A DNA stretch of 64,000 bases from Streptomyces cyaneochromogenes (GCF_003963535.1 NZ_CP034539.1:6262001-6326000), one strand, 5' to 3'. Positions 24,101 to 32,762 are shown, counted from the first letter of the stretch. The notes: generated by a model not told the origin, from the letters alone. A program made the numbers and translations.

Positions 24101-25854
24101 CAGTACTTACGCTCCATCGGCTGGTAGCGGGTCTGGACGACCGGCTTGTAGTCCAGGCGCACGGTCTCGGTGCCGTCGTCGCCCACCTCGCGGTACGCCA
24201 TGGTGTGGCGCATGAAGTTGACGTCGTCGCGGTTCGGGTAGTCCTCGCGGTAGTGACCGCCGCGGGACTCCTTGCGGGCCAGCGCGGAGACGGCCATGAC
24301 CTCGGCCAGGTCGAGCAGGTTGCCGAGCTCGATGGCCTCCAGCAGGTCCGTGTTGAACCGCTTGCCCTTGTCCTGGATCGAGACGTTCTTGTAGCGCTCG
24401 CGCAGCTCCGCGATCTTCTCGACCGCCGTCTTGATCGTCTGTTCCGTGCGGAACACCATGACGTTGGCGTCCATGGTCTCCTGGAGCTCCTTGCGGAGCG
24501 TCGCCACCCGCTCGGTGCCGGTGGACGAGCGCAGGTTCTCCACCTGGTCGACCACGAGCTGCGCCGGGTCCTCCGGCAGCTCGACGAAGTCCGCCTTCTG
24601 GCTGTACTCCGCCGCCGCGATGCCGGCCCGGCGGCCGAACACGTTGATGTCCAGCAGCGAGTTGGTGCCCAGACGGTTCGCGCCGTGGACGGACACGCAC
24701 GCCACCTCACCGGCCGCGTACAGACCCGGGACCACCGTGGTGTTGTCGAGGAGGACCTCACCCTCGACGTTCGTCGGGATGCCGCCCATCGCGTAGTGCG
24801 CGGTGGGCTGGATCGGGATCGGGTCCGTGTACGGCTCGATGCCGAGGTACGTACGGGCGAACTCGGTGATGTCCGGGAGCTTGGCGTCCAGCTGCTCCGG
24901 CGGGAGGTGCGTCAGGTCCAGGTAGACGTGGTCGCCCTCGGGACCGCAGCCGCGGCCCTCGCGGATCTCCGTGTAGATGGAGCGCGAGACGACGTCACGG
25001 GACGCGAGGTCCTTCATGACCGGCGCGTACTTCTCCATGAAGCGCTCGCCGTCCTTGTTGCGGAGGATGCCGCCCTCACCACGGGCGCCCTCCGTCAGCA
25101 GGATGCCCATGCGCCAGATGCCGGTCGGGTGGAACTGGAAGAACTCCATGTCCTCCAGCGGCAGACCCCGGCGGTAGACCGCCGCCTGGCCGTCACCCGT
25201 CAGCGTGTGCGCGTTCGACGTCACCTTGAAGAACTTGCCGCAGCCGCCGGACGCGTAGATCACGGCCTTCGCCTGGAAGACGTGGATCTCACCGGTGGCG
25301 AGCTCGTACGCGACGACGCCCGCCGACTTCTTGACGCCGTCGACCTCGGTGATCAGCTGGTCCAGGACGTAGAACTCGTTGAAGAACTCCACGCCCTCCT
25401 TGACGCAGTTCTGGTACAGCGTCTGGAGGATCATGTGGCCGGTGCGGTCCGCGGCGTAGCAGGACCGACGGACCGGGGCCTCGCCGTGGTTACGGCTGTG
25501 ACCGCCGAAGCGGCGCTGGTCGATGGTGCCGTTCGGGGTCCGGTTGAACGGCAGGCCCATCTTCTCCAGGTCGAGGACCGAGTCGATGGCCTCCTTCGCC
25601 AGGATCTCGGCGGCGTCCTGGTCGACCAGGTAGTCACCGCCCTTGACCGTGTCGAAGGTGTGCCACTCCCAGTTGTCCTCCTCCACGTTGGCCAGCGCTG
25701 CGGCCATGCCGCCCTGCGCGGCGCCCGTGTGGGAGCGGGTGGGGTAGAGCTTGGTCAGCACGGCGGTGCGGCTGCGCTTGGTGGACTCGATGGCCGCGCG
25801 CATACCGGCGCCACCGGCGCCGACGATGACGGTGTCGTACTTGTGGATCTTCAT
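24100..25854 (-). CDS. sdhA: Succinate dehydrogenase flavoprotein subunit
   Basis: 584 residues. The Rossmann motif VGAGGAGM (11-18) binds FAD, and His42 in TRSHTGAAQGG is the expected covalent FAD attachment point. The catalytic region (HPTGIWRMGIL..., then YAAGEVACVSVHGANRLGTNSLLD) is intact. It oxidises succinate to fumarate in the citric acid cycle on the cytosolic side of the membrane, as part of complex II with SdhB, C and D. It starts 22 bases after sdhD. Confidence 0.97.
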   Translation of the reverse strand: MKIHKYDTVIVGAGGAGMRAAIESTKRSRTAVLTKLYPTRSHTGAAQGGMAAALANVEEDNWEWHTFDTVKGGDYLVDQDAAEILAKEAIDSVLDLEKMGLPFNRTPNGTIDQRRFGGHSRNHGEAPVRRSCYAADRTGHMILQTLYQNCVKEGVEFFNEFYVLDQLITEVDGVKKSAGVVAYELATGEIHVFQAKAVIYASGGCGKFFKVTSNAHTLTGDGQAAVYRRGLPLEDMEFFQFHPTGIWRMGILLTEGARGEGGILRNKDGERFMEKYAPVMKDLASRDVVSRSIYTEIREGRGCGPEGDHVYLDLTHLPPEQLDAKLPDITEFARTYLGIEPYTDPIPIQPTAHYAMGGIPTNVEGEVLLDNTTVVPGLYAAGEVACVSVHGANRLGTNSLLDINVFGRRAGIAAAEYSQKADFVELPEDPAQLVVDQVENLRSSTGTERVATLRKELQETMDANVMVFRTEQTIKTAVEKIAELRERYKNVSIQDKGKRFNTDLLEAIELGNLLDLAEVMAVSALARKESRGGHYREDYPNRDDVNFMRHTMAYREVGDDGTETVRLDYKPVVQTRYQPMERKY

Positions 25855-25876
25855 GGTGGTTGCCTCAGCCCCGTGC

Positions 25877-26359
25877 CTAGCGGATGTTCGGGTCGAAGGT
25901 GAAGATCACCAGCGTGCCCAGCAGGATGGTGAACACCGTGGCGGTGTAGAGCAGGCCCTTCAGCCACAGGCGGGTGTTCGCGCGCTCCGCGTAGTCGTTG
26001 ATGACCGTGCGCAGGCCGTTGGCGCCGTGCAGCATGGCGAGCCACAGCATCAGCAGGTCCCAGACCTGCCAGAACGGGCTCGCCCAGCGGCCCGCCACGA
26101 AGGCGAAGCCGATCTTCGACACGCCGCCGTCCAGCACCAGCTGGATGAGCAGGTGGCCGATGACCAGGACGACCAGGACGATGCCGGACAGGCGCATGAA
26201 CAGCCAGGCGGCCATCTCGAAGTTGCCCCGGGTGGACCTCGGGGTCTTCTTGGTGCGCTTGCGCGGGGCCTCGATGTACGGGGCCGGGTTGTCGACGTTG
26301 TAGAGGGACTCGCCCTCGACCGGGCCGATACCGGTGGCGGTCTTCTCAGTGGTGGACAT
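25877..26359 (-). CDS. sdhD: Succinate dehydrogenase membrane anchor subunit
   Basis: 160 residues from ATG 26359. A charged cytosolic N-terminus of about 48 residues precedes three membrane helices (about 52-76, 96-118 and 133-154). His69 and His111 (LAMLHGANGLRTVINDY) are candidate haem ligands. It anchors SdhAB and contributes to the quinone site. It starts 5 bases after the sdhC stop. Confidence 0.93.
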   Translation of the reverse strand: MSTTEKTATGIGPVEGESLYNVDNPAPYIEAPRKRTKKTPRSTRGNFEMAAWLFMRLSGIVLVVLVIGHLLIQLVLDGGVSKIGFAFVAGRWASPFWQVWDLLMLWLAMLHGANGLRTVINDYAERANTRLWLKGLLYTATVFTILLGTLVIFTFDPNIR

Positions 26360-26364
26360 GCGCG

Positions 26365-26745
26365 TCAGCTCCCGAACAGTTCCTGAGCGGCGTGGCCGAG
26401 GACGGGGTAGATCGCCCCGAGCATCAGCACCAGCCAGAGGCCGACGACGGACCAGAGCATCTGCTTCTGGTAGCGCGGGCCCTTCGACCAGAAGTCGACA
26501 GCGATGACGCGGAGCCCGTTGAGCGCGTGGAAGAGGATGGCGGCGACGAGGCCGTACTCCAGCAGCGCGACGATCGGCGTCTTGTACGTGGCTACGACCT
26601 TGTCGTAGTCCTCGGGAGAGACGCGGACGAGAGCGGTGTCCAGCACGTGAACGAACAGGAAGAAGAAAATGAGGACGCCGGTGACTCGGTGAGCCACCCA
26701 GGACCACATTCCTTCCCGGCCGCGGTACAGCGTTCCAGCCGGCAC
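26365..26745 (-). CDS. sdhC: Succinate dehydrogenase cytochrome b subunit
   Basis: 126 residues, three helices. The actinobacterial SdhC pattern is present: MWSWVAHRVTGVLIFFFLFVHVLDTALVR, with His33 and His73 (ILFHALNGLRVIAVD) as candidate haem b ligands, and Ser/Arg residues of the quinone pocket in the first helix. First gene of the sdhCDAB operon; the promoter must lie in 26746-26933. Confidence 0.94.
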   Translation of the reverse strand: MPAGTLYRGREGMWSWVAHRVTGVLIFFFLFVHVLDTALVRVSPEDYDKVVATYKTPIVALLEYGLVAAILFHALNGLRVIAVDFWSKGPRYQKQMLWSVVGLWLVLMLGAIYPVLGHAAQELFGS

Positions 26746-26933
26746 GGAAGTTCCTCCGGGAGCGGGGATTGGGGCCGCGCCGGCTTGTGCTGTCGGTCGG
26801 GCCCGGCCGGGTACGGTCCACCGGCCCCCAGCATCGTATCCACGTGGCGCCGCGCGGCTTAGCGGGGGCCTGGGTATGTGATCAAACTGGCACGCGGATG
26901 GGGTATTGGCGGCTAATGGGGCGGGGTGTCCTG
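26746..26933. promoter_or_regulatory. Upstream region of sdhCDAB
   Basis: 188 bases between the OHCU-decarboxylase-like stop and sdhC, both on the minus strand. It must hold the sdh promoter. No confident -35/-10 pair or known operator was identified. Confidence 0.4.
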
Positions 26934-27551
26934 TTATTTGCCGGGTGCGGCGCCGTCTTGGCTGGTCGCGCCGTTCCCCGCGCCCCTCAGGGCGCGAACC
27001 AGCCGGCCTTTGGCGAGGCGCCGGAGTTCCTCTGCCGTCAGCACTCGTTCCTCGTCCGGATCGTTCGCCAATCGAGATCGGATGGCGTGCAGTACCTGGT
27101 CCAGAGCCTCTGCCGGCGACAGGTCGTCCACGTAGATGACGAAGGCGTGACCGAACTTGGCCTCGTATGCGGCGTTCGCGGCATTGAGAGCTGTATGGGC
27201 TGCTCCGTAGATCCCCTCCGGTAGTACCGGCAACGTTTCTGCTGCCAGTGCCTCCGCCAGGTCCGCCGGGGTCAGGTCGTACGCCGCCTCGTCCGAGGCC
27301 GCCAGGAGGGCGTCCAGGTCGGGGTAGGGGCGGTGGTCCGCGAGGCGGTCGGCCCAGCGGGGGCTGCGCAGGCAGGTGAGGAGGGTCTGCCGGACCTCGG
27401 CGGCGGGGGCGGTGTTGAAGGGCTCCAGCGCGTTCGCGGGCGGTGGAGTGCGGGTCTGCTCGGGGAGCGACGGTATGGCGACTCGGCCAGGAAGGTGTGT
27501 GGGCGTCACGTGGGTTTCGGCAGGGGAATTTGGGAAAGGAGTGGTGCTCAC
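26934..27551 (-). CDS. OHCU decarboxylase-like protein (purine/urate catabolism family)
   Basis: 205 residues from GTG 27551. An all-helical core matches 2-oxo-4-hydroxy-4-carboxy-5-ureidoimidazoline decarboxylase: PFNTAPAAEVRQTLLTCLRSPRWADRLADHRPYPDLDALLAAS, then AANAAYEAKFGHAFVIYVDDLSPAEALDQVLHAIRSRLANDPDEE. Family members carry out the last step from urate to allantoin. The usual HPRIGE-type loop is not obvious and no urate-oxidase or allantoinase gene is nearby, so the role is uncertain. The final 22 residues (ALRGAGNGATSQDGAAPGK) are encoded by a Streptomyces dispersed repeat. The start has no clear ribosome site. Confidence 0.72.
   Translation of the reverse strand: MSTTPFPNSPAETHVTPTHLPGRVAIPSLPEQTRTPPPANALEPFNTAPAAEVRQTLLTCLRSPRWADRLADHRPYPDLDALLAASDEAAYDLTPADLAEALAAETLPVLPEGIYGAAHTALNAANAAYEAKFGHAFVIYVDDLSPAEALDQVLHAIRSRLANDPDEERVLTAEELRRLAKGRLVRALRGAGNGATSQDGAAPGK
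26960..26988 (-). repeat. Streptomyces dispersed intergenic-type repeat, inside a gene end
   Basis: On the minus strand it reads GAGGGGCGCGGGG, AACG, GCGCGACCAGCC. I recognise this as a short element often found downstream of Streptomyces genes. A second, longer copy sits at 62438-62514. Here it forms the last codons of the OHCU decarboxylase-like gene. Confidence 0.75.
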
Positions 27552-27664
27552 GTTATCGAGACTGGACGCGACGTGTCCGACCGATGCCCGAATTTCAGCC
27601 GAACGGGAGAGTTTCGGAACGTGTGGTGGACGCCCGAACGTGGCATCGGAGTTACGTTGGCGAG
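27552..27664. promoter_or_regulatory. Divergent promoter region, decarboxylase-like / hexosaminidase
   Basis: 113 bases between two divergent starts. An 8-base inverted pair (CCGATGCC about 27583, GGCATCGG about 27644) flanks it. No match to the DasR operator expected for N-acetylglucosamine genes was seen. Confidence 0.4.
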
Positions 27665-29335
27665 GTGATCCAGCACAAGCACAGGCGCCGGGCACCGGCG
27701 AAGAAGGCGCTGAAGCAGACCTGGGTGCTGATCGTCGCGGTGGTCCTCGTGACGGTCGGGGCCGGGGTGAGCCTGGGGCTCCTGGCCACCGGCGACGACC
27801 GGGAACCGGGCGGGTCGGAGCAGCGGAGGTCCGCCCCGGGGACCTCGGAGGCCGCCTCTTCGGCCGCCCCGAGAAAGCCGGCCGCACCCACTCCGTCACC
27901 CACTCGGACGTATCCGGTCTCGAAGGCTCCGCAGACCATTCCCGCAGTGACCTCCCACAGCGCAGCCCGGGGGCCCGGCTGGCGTCCCGCGCGCGGGGAG
28001 CGGGTCGTCGTGAGCGACGCGAAGCTCGCCGACGAGGGGCGGCTCGTCGCCGGTGAGCTGGGCCTGACGTACGCCGGTGAGAAGGAGGACTCGCGCGCCG
28101 GGGACGTGCGGCTGACCTTGGGCGGCAAGGGCGCCGACCCGGAGTCGTACACCATGACCGTGCGCGACGGGCGCGTCGCCATCAGCGGGCCGGGCGAGGC
28201 GGGCGTCTTCTACGGGACGCGGACGCTCAAGCAGGAGGTGCACGGCGGGGGCACGGCGCCGGAGGGCGTCGTGCGCGACGAGCCGGCCAAGCCCGTGCGC
28301 GGGTTCATGCTCGACATCGCCCGCAAGCACTTCACCGCGGACTGGATCGAGGACCGGGTGCGGGAGCTGGGCGACCTGAAGTTCAACCAGCTGGGGCTGC
28401 ACTTCTCCGACGACCAGGGGTTCCGCATCGAGTCCGACTCGCACCCCGAGGTCGTCTCGTCGCAGCACCTGACGAAGGCGCAGGTCAGGAAGATCGTCGA
28501 GCTGGCGGAGAGCCGGCACATCACCGTCGTGCCGGAGATCGACTCGCCCGGGCATCTGGGGGCCGTCATCGCCGCACACCCCGATCTGCAGCTGCGCAAT
28601 GCCGGCGGGGCCGCCACGCGCGGTGCCATCGACATCTCCAAGGCCGGGTCCGCCGAGATCGTCGACGATCTGCTGAACGAGTACGCCGGTCTCTTCCCGG
28701 GGAGCCAGTGGCACCTCGGCGCCGACGAGTACCAGGCCCTCGTCGTCTCGAACCCCGAGGCCTCCTACCCGCAGCTCGCCACCGCTGCCCGTCAGGCCTA
28801 CGGCTCCGGCGCCACCGTCGCCGACCTCGCCACCGGATGGCTCAACGACCGCGCCGCCACCGTCCGCGCCCACGACCGCACGGCGCGGGCCTGGAACGAC
28901 GGGTTCTTCCGGAACACGTCCGTCCAGCCGGACAAGGACATCCAGGTGGCGTACTGGACGGGCAAGGAGATCGGGGCGCGGGTGCCGGTGGAGTACCTGC
29001 GCGCCGGGCGGAAGCTGATCAACTACAACGACGAGTTCCTCTACTACGTGCTGGGGCAGCCGCAGACCTTCGTCTATCCGACGGGGCAGCGGATCTACGA
29101 GCAGTGGACGCCGCGCGTCGTGCGCGGGACGACGGCCGTGCCGGAGACCTACGACGACCAGATCCTGGGCGGGTCCTTCGCGGTGTGGTGCGATCTGGCG
29201 AACTCGCAGACGCAGGCCCAGGTCGCCGCCGGGATCCGGATGCCGCTGCGGGCGCTGGTCCAGAAGCTCTGGGACGAGGGGGCACCGGAGTTGTCCTGGG
29301 TGCAGTTCAGGGCACTGGCGGACCGGCTGGGCTGA
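27665..29335 (+). CDS. Family 20 beta-N-acetylhexosaminidase, membrane-anchored
   Basis: 556 residues from GTG 27665, chosen because it places a basic stretch (HKHRRRAPAKKALKQ) right before one helix (about 20-42). A Ser/Pro-rich linker follows, then the GH20b beta-alpha domain (VSDAKLADEGRLVAGELG...) and the GH20 barrel (PVRGFMLDIARKHFTADWIEDRVRELGDLKFNQLGLHFSDDQGFRIES). The catalytic Asp-Glu pair lies in WHLGADEYQ; most members read HxGGDE, here GADE. It should release terminal GlcNAc or GalNAc from chitin fragments, glycans or peptidoglycan outside the membrane. Other starts upstream (ATG 27587) are possible. Confidence 0.88.
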   Translation: MIQHKHRRRAPAKKALKQTWVLIVAVVLVTVGAGVSLGLLATGDDREPGGSEQRRSAPGTSEAASSAAPRKPAAPTPSPTRTYPVSKAPQTIPAVTSHSAARGPGWRPARGERVVVSDAKLADEGRLVAGELGLTYAGEKEDSRAGDVRLTLGGKGADPESYTMTVRDGRVAISGPGEAGVFYGTRTLKQEVHGGGTAPEGVVRDEPAKPVRGFMLDIARKHFTADWIEDRVRELGDLKFNQLGLHFSDDQGFRIESDSHPEVVSSQHLTKAQVRKIVELAESRHITVVPEIDSPGHLGAVIAAHPDLQLRNAGGAATRGAIDISKAGSAEIVDDLLNEYAGLFPGSQWHLGADEYQALVVSNPEASYPQLATAARQAYGSGATVADLATGWLNDRAATVRAHDRTARAWNDGFFRNTSVQPDKDIQVAYWTGKEIGARVPVEYLRAGRKLINYNDEFLYYVLGQPQTFVYPTGQRIYEQWTPRVVRGTTAVPETYDDQILGGSFAVWCDLANSQTQAQVAAGIRMPLRALVQKLWDEGAPELSWVQFRALADRLG

Positions 29336-29436
29336 GCCGCGGACCGGGCTGTGGATTGGCCCATACGGCTGCGGACCCCTGTACGACTGTGGTGTATTCG
29401 GCCCGAGCCGAAACCGAACAGCCAGGGGGAACCGGG

Positions 29437-29940
29437 ATGGGCTACTGGGGGTACTTCGTCGTGGGCCGCGGGGAGCGGCCGCTGGCGGAGCTGGACGCGC
29501 TGGGGGGCGCCGAGGGCATGGCCCTGCGCGATTCCGCGCCGGGCGGCTGGCAGGTGTGGGAGTACCCGAGCGGGGACGGCGAGGTCGGGAACATGAACGA
29601 CCTGGCACGCGAGACCGGGGCGCCCGCGCTCTTCGGGTACGTCATGGACAGCGACTGCGTGGTCGTGGAGGCCGCGGCGCCGGAGAGCGGGGCGTGGACG
29701 ACCTGTCTGGCGCGCGCCGCCATGGCCGGGTACCTCGGCGCCGGGGACGAGGGGCTCACGCTGGAGGACTACTTCCTGGAACCGCAGGACGCCGCCGAGC
29801 GGGCCGTCGCCTGGGCGGCGGAGGCGGGGCACGAGGTGAACGCCGAGTCGGTCATCGACGTATTCACCGCTGATGCGGACCCATTGGCCGAAAACCTCTT
29901 CTTCCGGCTGCTCGATCGGCTCGGGGTCGTGCCGCTGTGA
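29437..29940 (+). CDS. Conserved hypothetical protein
   Basis: 167 residues, acidic, soluble, without signal or helices. ATG 29437 follows AGGGGGA. It opens MGYWGYFVVGRGERPLAELDALG and ends VFTADADPLAENLFFRLLDRLGVVPL. No named domain recognised; the pattern suggests a cytosolic protein found widely in Streptomyces. The gene stands alone between the hexosaminidase and another hypothetical gene on the same strand. Confidence 0.78.
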   Translation: MGYWGYFVVGRGERPLAELDALGGAEGMALRDSAPGGWQVWEYPSGDGEVGNMNDLARETGAPALFGYVMDSDCVVVEAAAPESGAWTTCLARAAMAGYLGAGDEGLTLEDYFLEPQDAAERAVAWAAEAGHEVNAESVIDVFTADADPLAENLFFRLLDRLGVVPL

Positions 29941-30056
29941 CACTCACGGGCCGTCGCACGCAGTAAGGGGCGGTGCGGGCTCCGTTAGGAAGGTGCCCGC
30001 CAGGGGCCTGTGCGGGGACCCCGACCCTCGTGAACGACCCGCTTAGGGAGGCGTGG

Positions 30057-30668
30057 ATGAGCCTGGTGGAACTGATCGCTCAGGCCGACGAACGCGGACT
30101 GGCCGCCAGCGGGTTGGCTTGTTTGGATCGGTGTGTGCCCCTGTTGGGCGGTGACGACGAGGTGCTGCGGCCGCTGTGGGCCAACCTCGCGGCGGGCGGC
30201 GACCCGGCCGAGTGGGGCGGACTGCTGGAGCAGGCGCGCTCGAAGCTGGGCGTCGCGGAGATCGTGGACGACGAGGACATCGAGGACGAGGCCGCGCTGC
30301 TCGCCCGGCGGATGCTGGCCGCCGCCCCGGCCGTCCGGTCTGCCGCCGAGGCGAGGATATGGGCCGACGCCTGCTCGGTCGCCTCGCTGCAGATACACCG
30401 GCTGCTCGACCCCGCGGACGACGACGCGTCCTCGGCGGGCGCCCTTCCCCAGGCGCTCAACTCCGTGCGCGCGGGCGGGGCACCCGCGACGGGCCGTACG
30501 GCGGGCATGTCGCCGCTCGTCGCCGCCGAACTGCGCCGCCAGGTCAGCGTTCTGGAGCTCCTCGCCGGACATGGCGTGGGCGGGCTGCGCCGGGCGCTGG
30601 AGGTGTCGACGGAGGGGCGGCGCGTGCTGCGCGCGGTGGTGTCGCGGAGGGCCCGGGGGAAGGGCTGA
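30057..30668 (+). CDS. Hypothetical helical protein
   Basis: 203 residues from ATG 30057 with AGGGAGG five bases upstream. Ala/Leu/Arg-rich and predicted all-helical, with an acidic patch (EIVDDEDIEDEAALLARRML) and a C-terminal basic end (SRRARGKG). Not recognised. A GTG at 30030 is an alternative start. Confidence 0.7.
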   Translation: MSLVELIAQADERGLAASGLACLDRCVPLLGGDDEVLRPLWANLAAGGDPAEWGGLLEQARSKLGVAEIVDDEDIEDEAALLARRMLAAAPAVRSAAEARIWADACSVASLQIHRLLDPADDDASSAGALPQALNSVRAGGAPATGRTAGMSPLVAAELRRQVSVLELLAGHGVGGLRRALEVSTEGRRVLRAVVSRRARGKG

Positions 30669-30758
30669 CGTCCTTGGGCCGGGGTGGGCGCCTTTGAGCG
30701 GGGCCTGCGCGGGCCTGCGCCCTGACTCACCCCGATTCGCCCTGATCGCGTCCCGCTG

Positions 30759-31253
30759 TCAGCGCACCAGCCACTTCACCACCGCGTCGCCGTACTCGGC
30801 CGTCCTCACGTAGAAGGCGGTCAGATCGCGGTGCGTCGCCGCGAAGAGGCCACGCACCTGGGGCTCCGGGTCGGGCACGTCGTACGGCTGGAGCAGGCGC
30901 ACGCGCGCGTGCCGCCACAGGTCGTCGAAGTCGGCCGCTCTGAGGAACCCGGCGACCTCGGTCACCTGGGACGCGGTGAGCAGCTGGAACGGTGGCAGGG
31001 CGGAGTCGGTGGGGAACACCGGGCGGCCGCCGAGGACCACTTGGGTACAGGGGCCGTCCGGTGTCCGGTTGGGCGGGATGCCGGAGTAGAGGAGTTCGAA
31101 CTCGGCGTACTGCCTGTCCAGCACCTCCTCGCGATGCCGGCCGATCCGCTCCCGCACGGTGTCCCAGTCGTCCTCGAAGAGGCGCTGGAACCAGGTCGCG
31201 CTGTTGCGCAGGGCCGGGGGCGGCACCGCGCGCAGATGGAAGTACATGCTCAT
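30759..31253 (-). CDS. DUF1877 (YfbM-like) family protein
   Basis: 164 residues from ATG 31253 (MSMYFHLRAVPPPALRNS). The DUF1877 signature is visible: start MxMYFxLR, W.....LFEDDWDTV, then LTASQVTEVAGFLRAADFDDLW and the end FYVRTAEYGDAVVKWLVR. The family is cytosolic and of unknown function, often found with toxin or immunity-type genes. Here it is divergent from the gene at 31438. Confidence 0.8.
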   Translation of the reverse strand: MSMYFHLRAVPPPALRNSATWFQRLFEDDWDTVRERIGRHREEVLDRQYAEFELLYSGIPPNRTPDGPCTQVVLGGRPVFPTDSALPPFQLLTASQVTEVAGFLRAADFDDLWRHARVRLLQPYDVPDPEPQVRGLFAATHRDLTAFYVRTAEYGDAVVKWLVR

Positions 31254-31437
31254 CAGTGACTGGAGCGCACGGCAGCGGCGAATCGTCACCCTCGCGTCAA
31301 CCTGGGCTGCCGCGTAAACCTGGTTCCTGGGGGAGTCCTGTGGCTGTCGTGGGAGTGAGGTGGGGCGGTCCTGCACCGGTCCCGGGAAGCCGCCGGATCC
31401 GGGTGACGAAAAGCTGTTCGCCCACGCTCTCCAGGGT

Positions 31438-31833
31438 GTGACGACTCAAGCGGAGACCAGGCCTTCAGCCGCGACCAAGCCGGTGCGGTGGGCGGCGGAC
31501 GCGGTGGCGATGCTGCGCGAGGGAGCGCGGCTGCGGCTCGACTACTCGGCGCAGAGCCTGTGGCGGGTCGACCGGATGATCGAGGGCCTGCGCGGCGAGG
31601 GAACGCCGCAGGCCGCCGTGGAGAGCACGTTGCGCGGTCTGGGCGCGTACGCCGGTGAGGTGATCGTCCGTCAGACCGGCGCCGAGTGGTGGGCGTCGGG
31701 CGGCGACCACTGGATCCGTACGCCCGACGGCAAGCTGTGGGACCCGATCGAGGAGGCGCGGCGGTGCTTCGCGGGCGACGGGTCGCTGCGGCTGCTGTGC
31801 CGGGACGCGACGGCTGGGCAGCCCTGGCGGTGA
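31438..31833 (+). CDS. Hypothetical protein, paralogue of the gene at 48999
   Basis: 131 residues from GTG 31438. It shares a clear core with the protein at 48999-49430: LDYSxxSLxxVDxxIxGLRxxG, then LxGLGAYxGEVxVRxxGAxW, and a later RxPDGxxWxP. No named function; an alpha/beta cytosolic fold is likely. It is convergent with the MmpS-like gene. Confidence 0.75.
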   Translation: MTTQAETRPSAATKPVRWAADAVAMLREGARLRLDYSAQSLWRVDRMIEGLRGEGTPQAAVESTLRGLGAYAGEVIVRQTGAEWWASGGDHWIRTPDGKLWDPIEEARRCFAGDGSLRLLCRDATAGQPWR

Positions 31834-31882
31834 CGCGCGCGGGTGGAGCCGGTCGTCCCGTCCGCTCCGCCCCGGCCGCCCG

Positions 31883-32422
31883 TCACTGGGCGCCGGCTGC
31901 CGGAGTCGGCAACTCGCCCATGCAGGTGGCCCTGCCGTACGTGCCGGAGGCCGTGGCGCTCTGGACGTGGCGGCCCTTGATGGCCAGTGCGCACCGGGCC
32001 TGGCCGCCCTTGCCGTCCAGGACGATGCTGACGACGGGAGCCTTGCCGAGCGGGACCTCGACGGTCTTCTTCCAGGGCAGCTCGACGTCCTTGTCGACGG
32101 TTGCCTTCCCCTCCTCGCTGCGCGCGAGGTAGCTGACCTCGACCCGGCCCTCGCCGGTGACCTCGTACGTCACGGCGGCGGTCGGCGTGTCCGACTCGGC
32201 CTTGCCGTCCCCCGCGTCCGAGGTGCCGAGGCCGCCCAGCACCCCGAACAGAACGAGTCCGAGGCAGGCGGCCAGGGCCGCGCCGGCGACGACGAGGGCG
32301 CTGCGATCGCCGCCGGCCGACTTTTCCTTGCCGGTCTCTTCCCCGGTCGGTTCCCCGGTCTCTTCCCCGGTCTCTTCCTCGGTCGGTTCCTCGGTCGGTT
32401 CCTGGGTTTCGGTGGCTGACAT
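31883..32422 (-). CDS. MmpS-like single-pass membrane protein
   Basis: 179 residues. A Glu/Thr-rich N-terminus with repeated EETGE units (low complexity, about 1-35), one helix (about 43-62), and an extracytoplasmic beta domain: VTYEVTGEGRVEVSYLARSEEGKATVDKDVELPWKKTVEVPLGKAPVVSIVLDG, then two cysteines (ARCALAI, GRATCMG). This matches MmpS transport-accessory proteins, which partner MmpL exporters. No MMPL gene is adjacent; one lies at 14379-16799. Confidence 0.78.
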   Translation of the reverse strand: MSATETQEPTEEPTEEETGEETGEPTGEETGKEKSAGGDRSALVVAGAALAACLGLVLFGVLGGLGTSDAGDGKAESDTPTAAVTYEVTGEGRVEVSYLARSEEGKATVDKDVELPWKKTVEVPLGKAPVVSIVLDGKGGQARCALAIKGRHVQSATASGTYGRATCMGELPTPAAGAQ

Positions 32423-32762
32423 GACGGACCTGGCTTTCGTCGTTGTTTCGTCGGACAGGGGTAATTCGCGCCTGGAAACCGAGTGCGAATCGCGCGGTTA
32501 TACCTCAGGCGGAATGATCGATTCCAATCCATGGACACAACGGACAAACGGCCAGGTCGTATGCGGCCTCATGTCCGAACTGCCACCGAGTGCCCCCAAT
32601 GTCGAAGCGTTTGACGTGCACGTTTGCATCTGATTAGACATGCGGCGCTTCGCGCCCTCCGCGCGGGCATGGCCGGTCGGGAATACCCGTCCGGCGGCTT
32701 GGTGTGCCCTTATTCCCGCGCAAACGCCCGGGGGGTGCGCCGCAGATGAAAGGGCACTGGGC
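32423..32762. promoter_or_regulatory. Upstream region of the RHS gene
   Basis: 340 bases without a confident gene between the divergent MmpS-like and RHS genes. It is clearly AT-richer than the flanks (for example 32500-32560 and 32610-32760). AAAGGG at 32748-32753 lies 9 bases before the RHS GTG. An open frame continues upstream to 32640, but its protein lacks a signal peptide at the front, so it is treated as leader. Confidence 0.5.

Noticed and set aside
24094..25902. Long plus-strand frame opposite sdhA
   Set aside because: Same GC-bias effect; sdhA on the minus strand is certain.
27552..27664. Possible DasR operator upstream of the hexosaminidase
   Set aside because: Only ACTGG-like fragments are present; no near match to the full palindrome.
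32640..32762. N-terminal extension of the RHS protein to 32640
   Set aside because: It would bury the signal peptide behind 41 residues with no ribosome site; GTG 32763 with AAAGGG is better.
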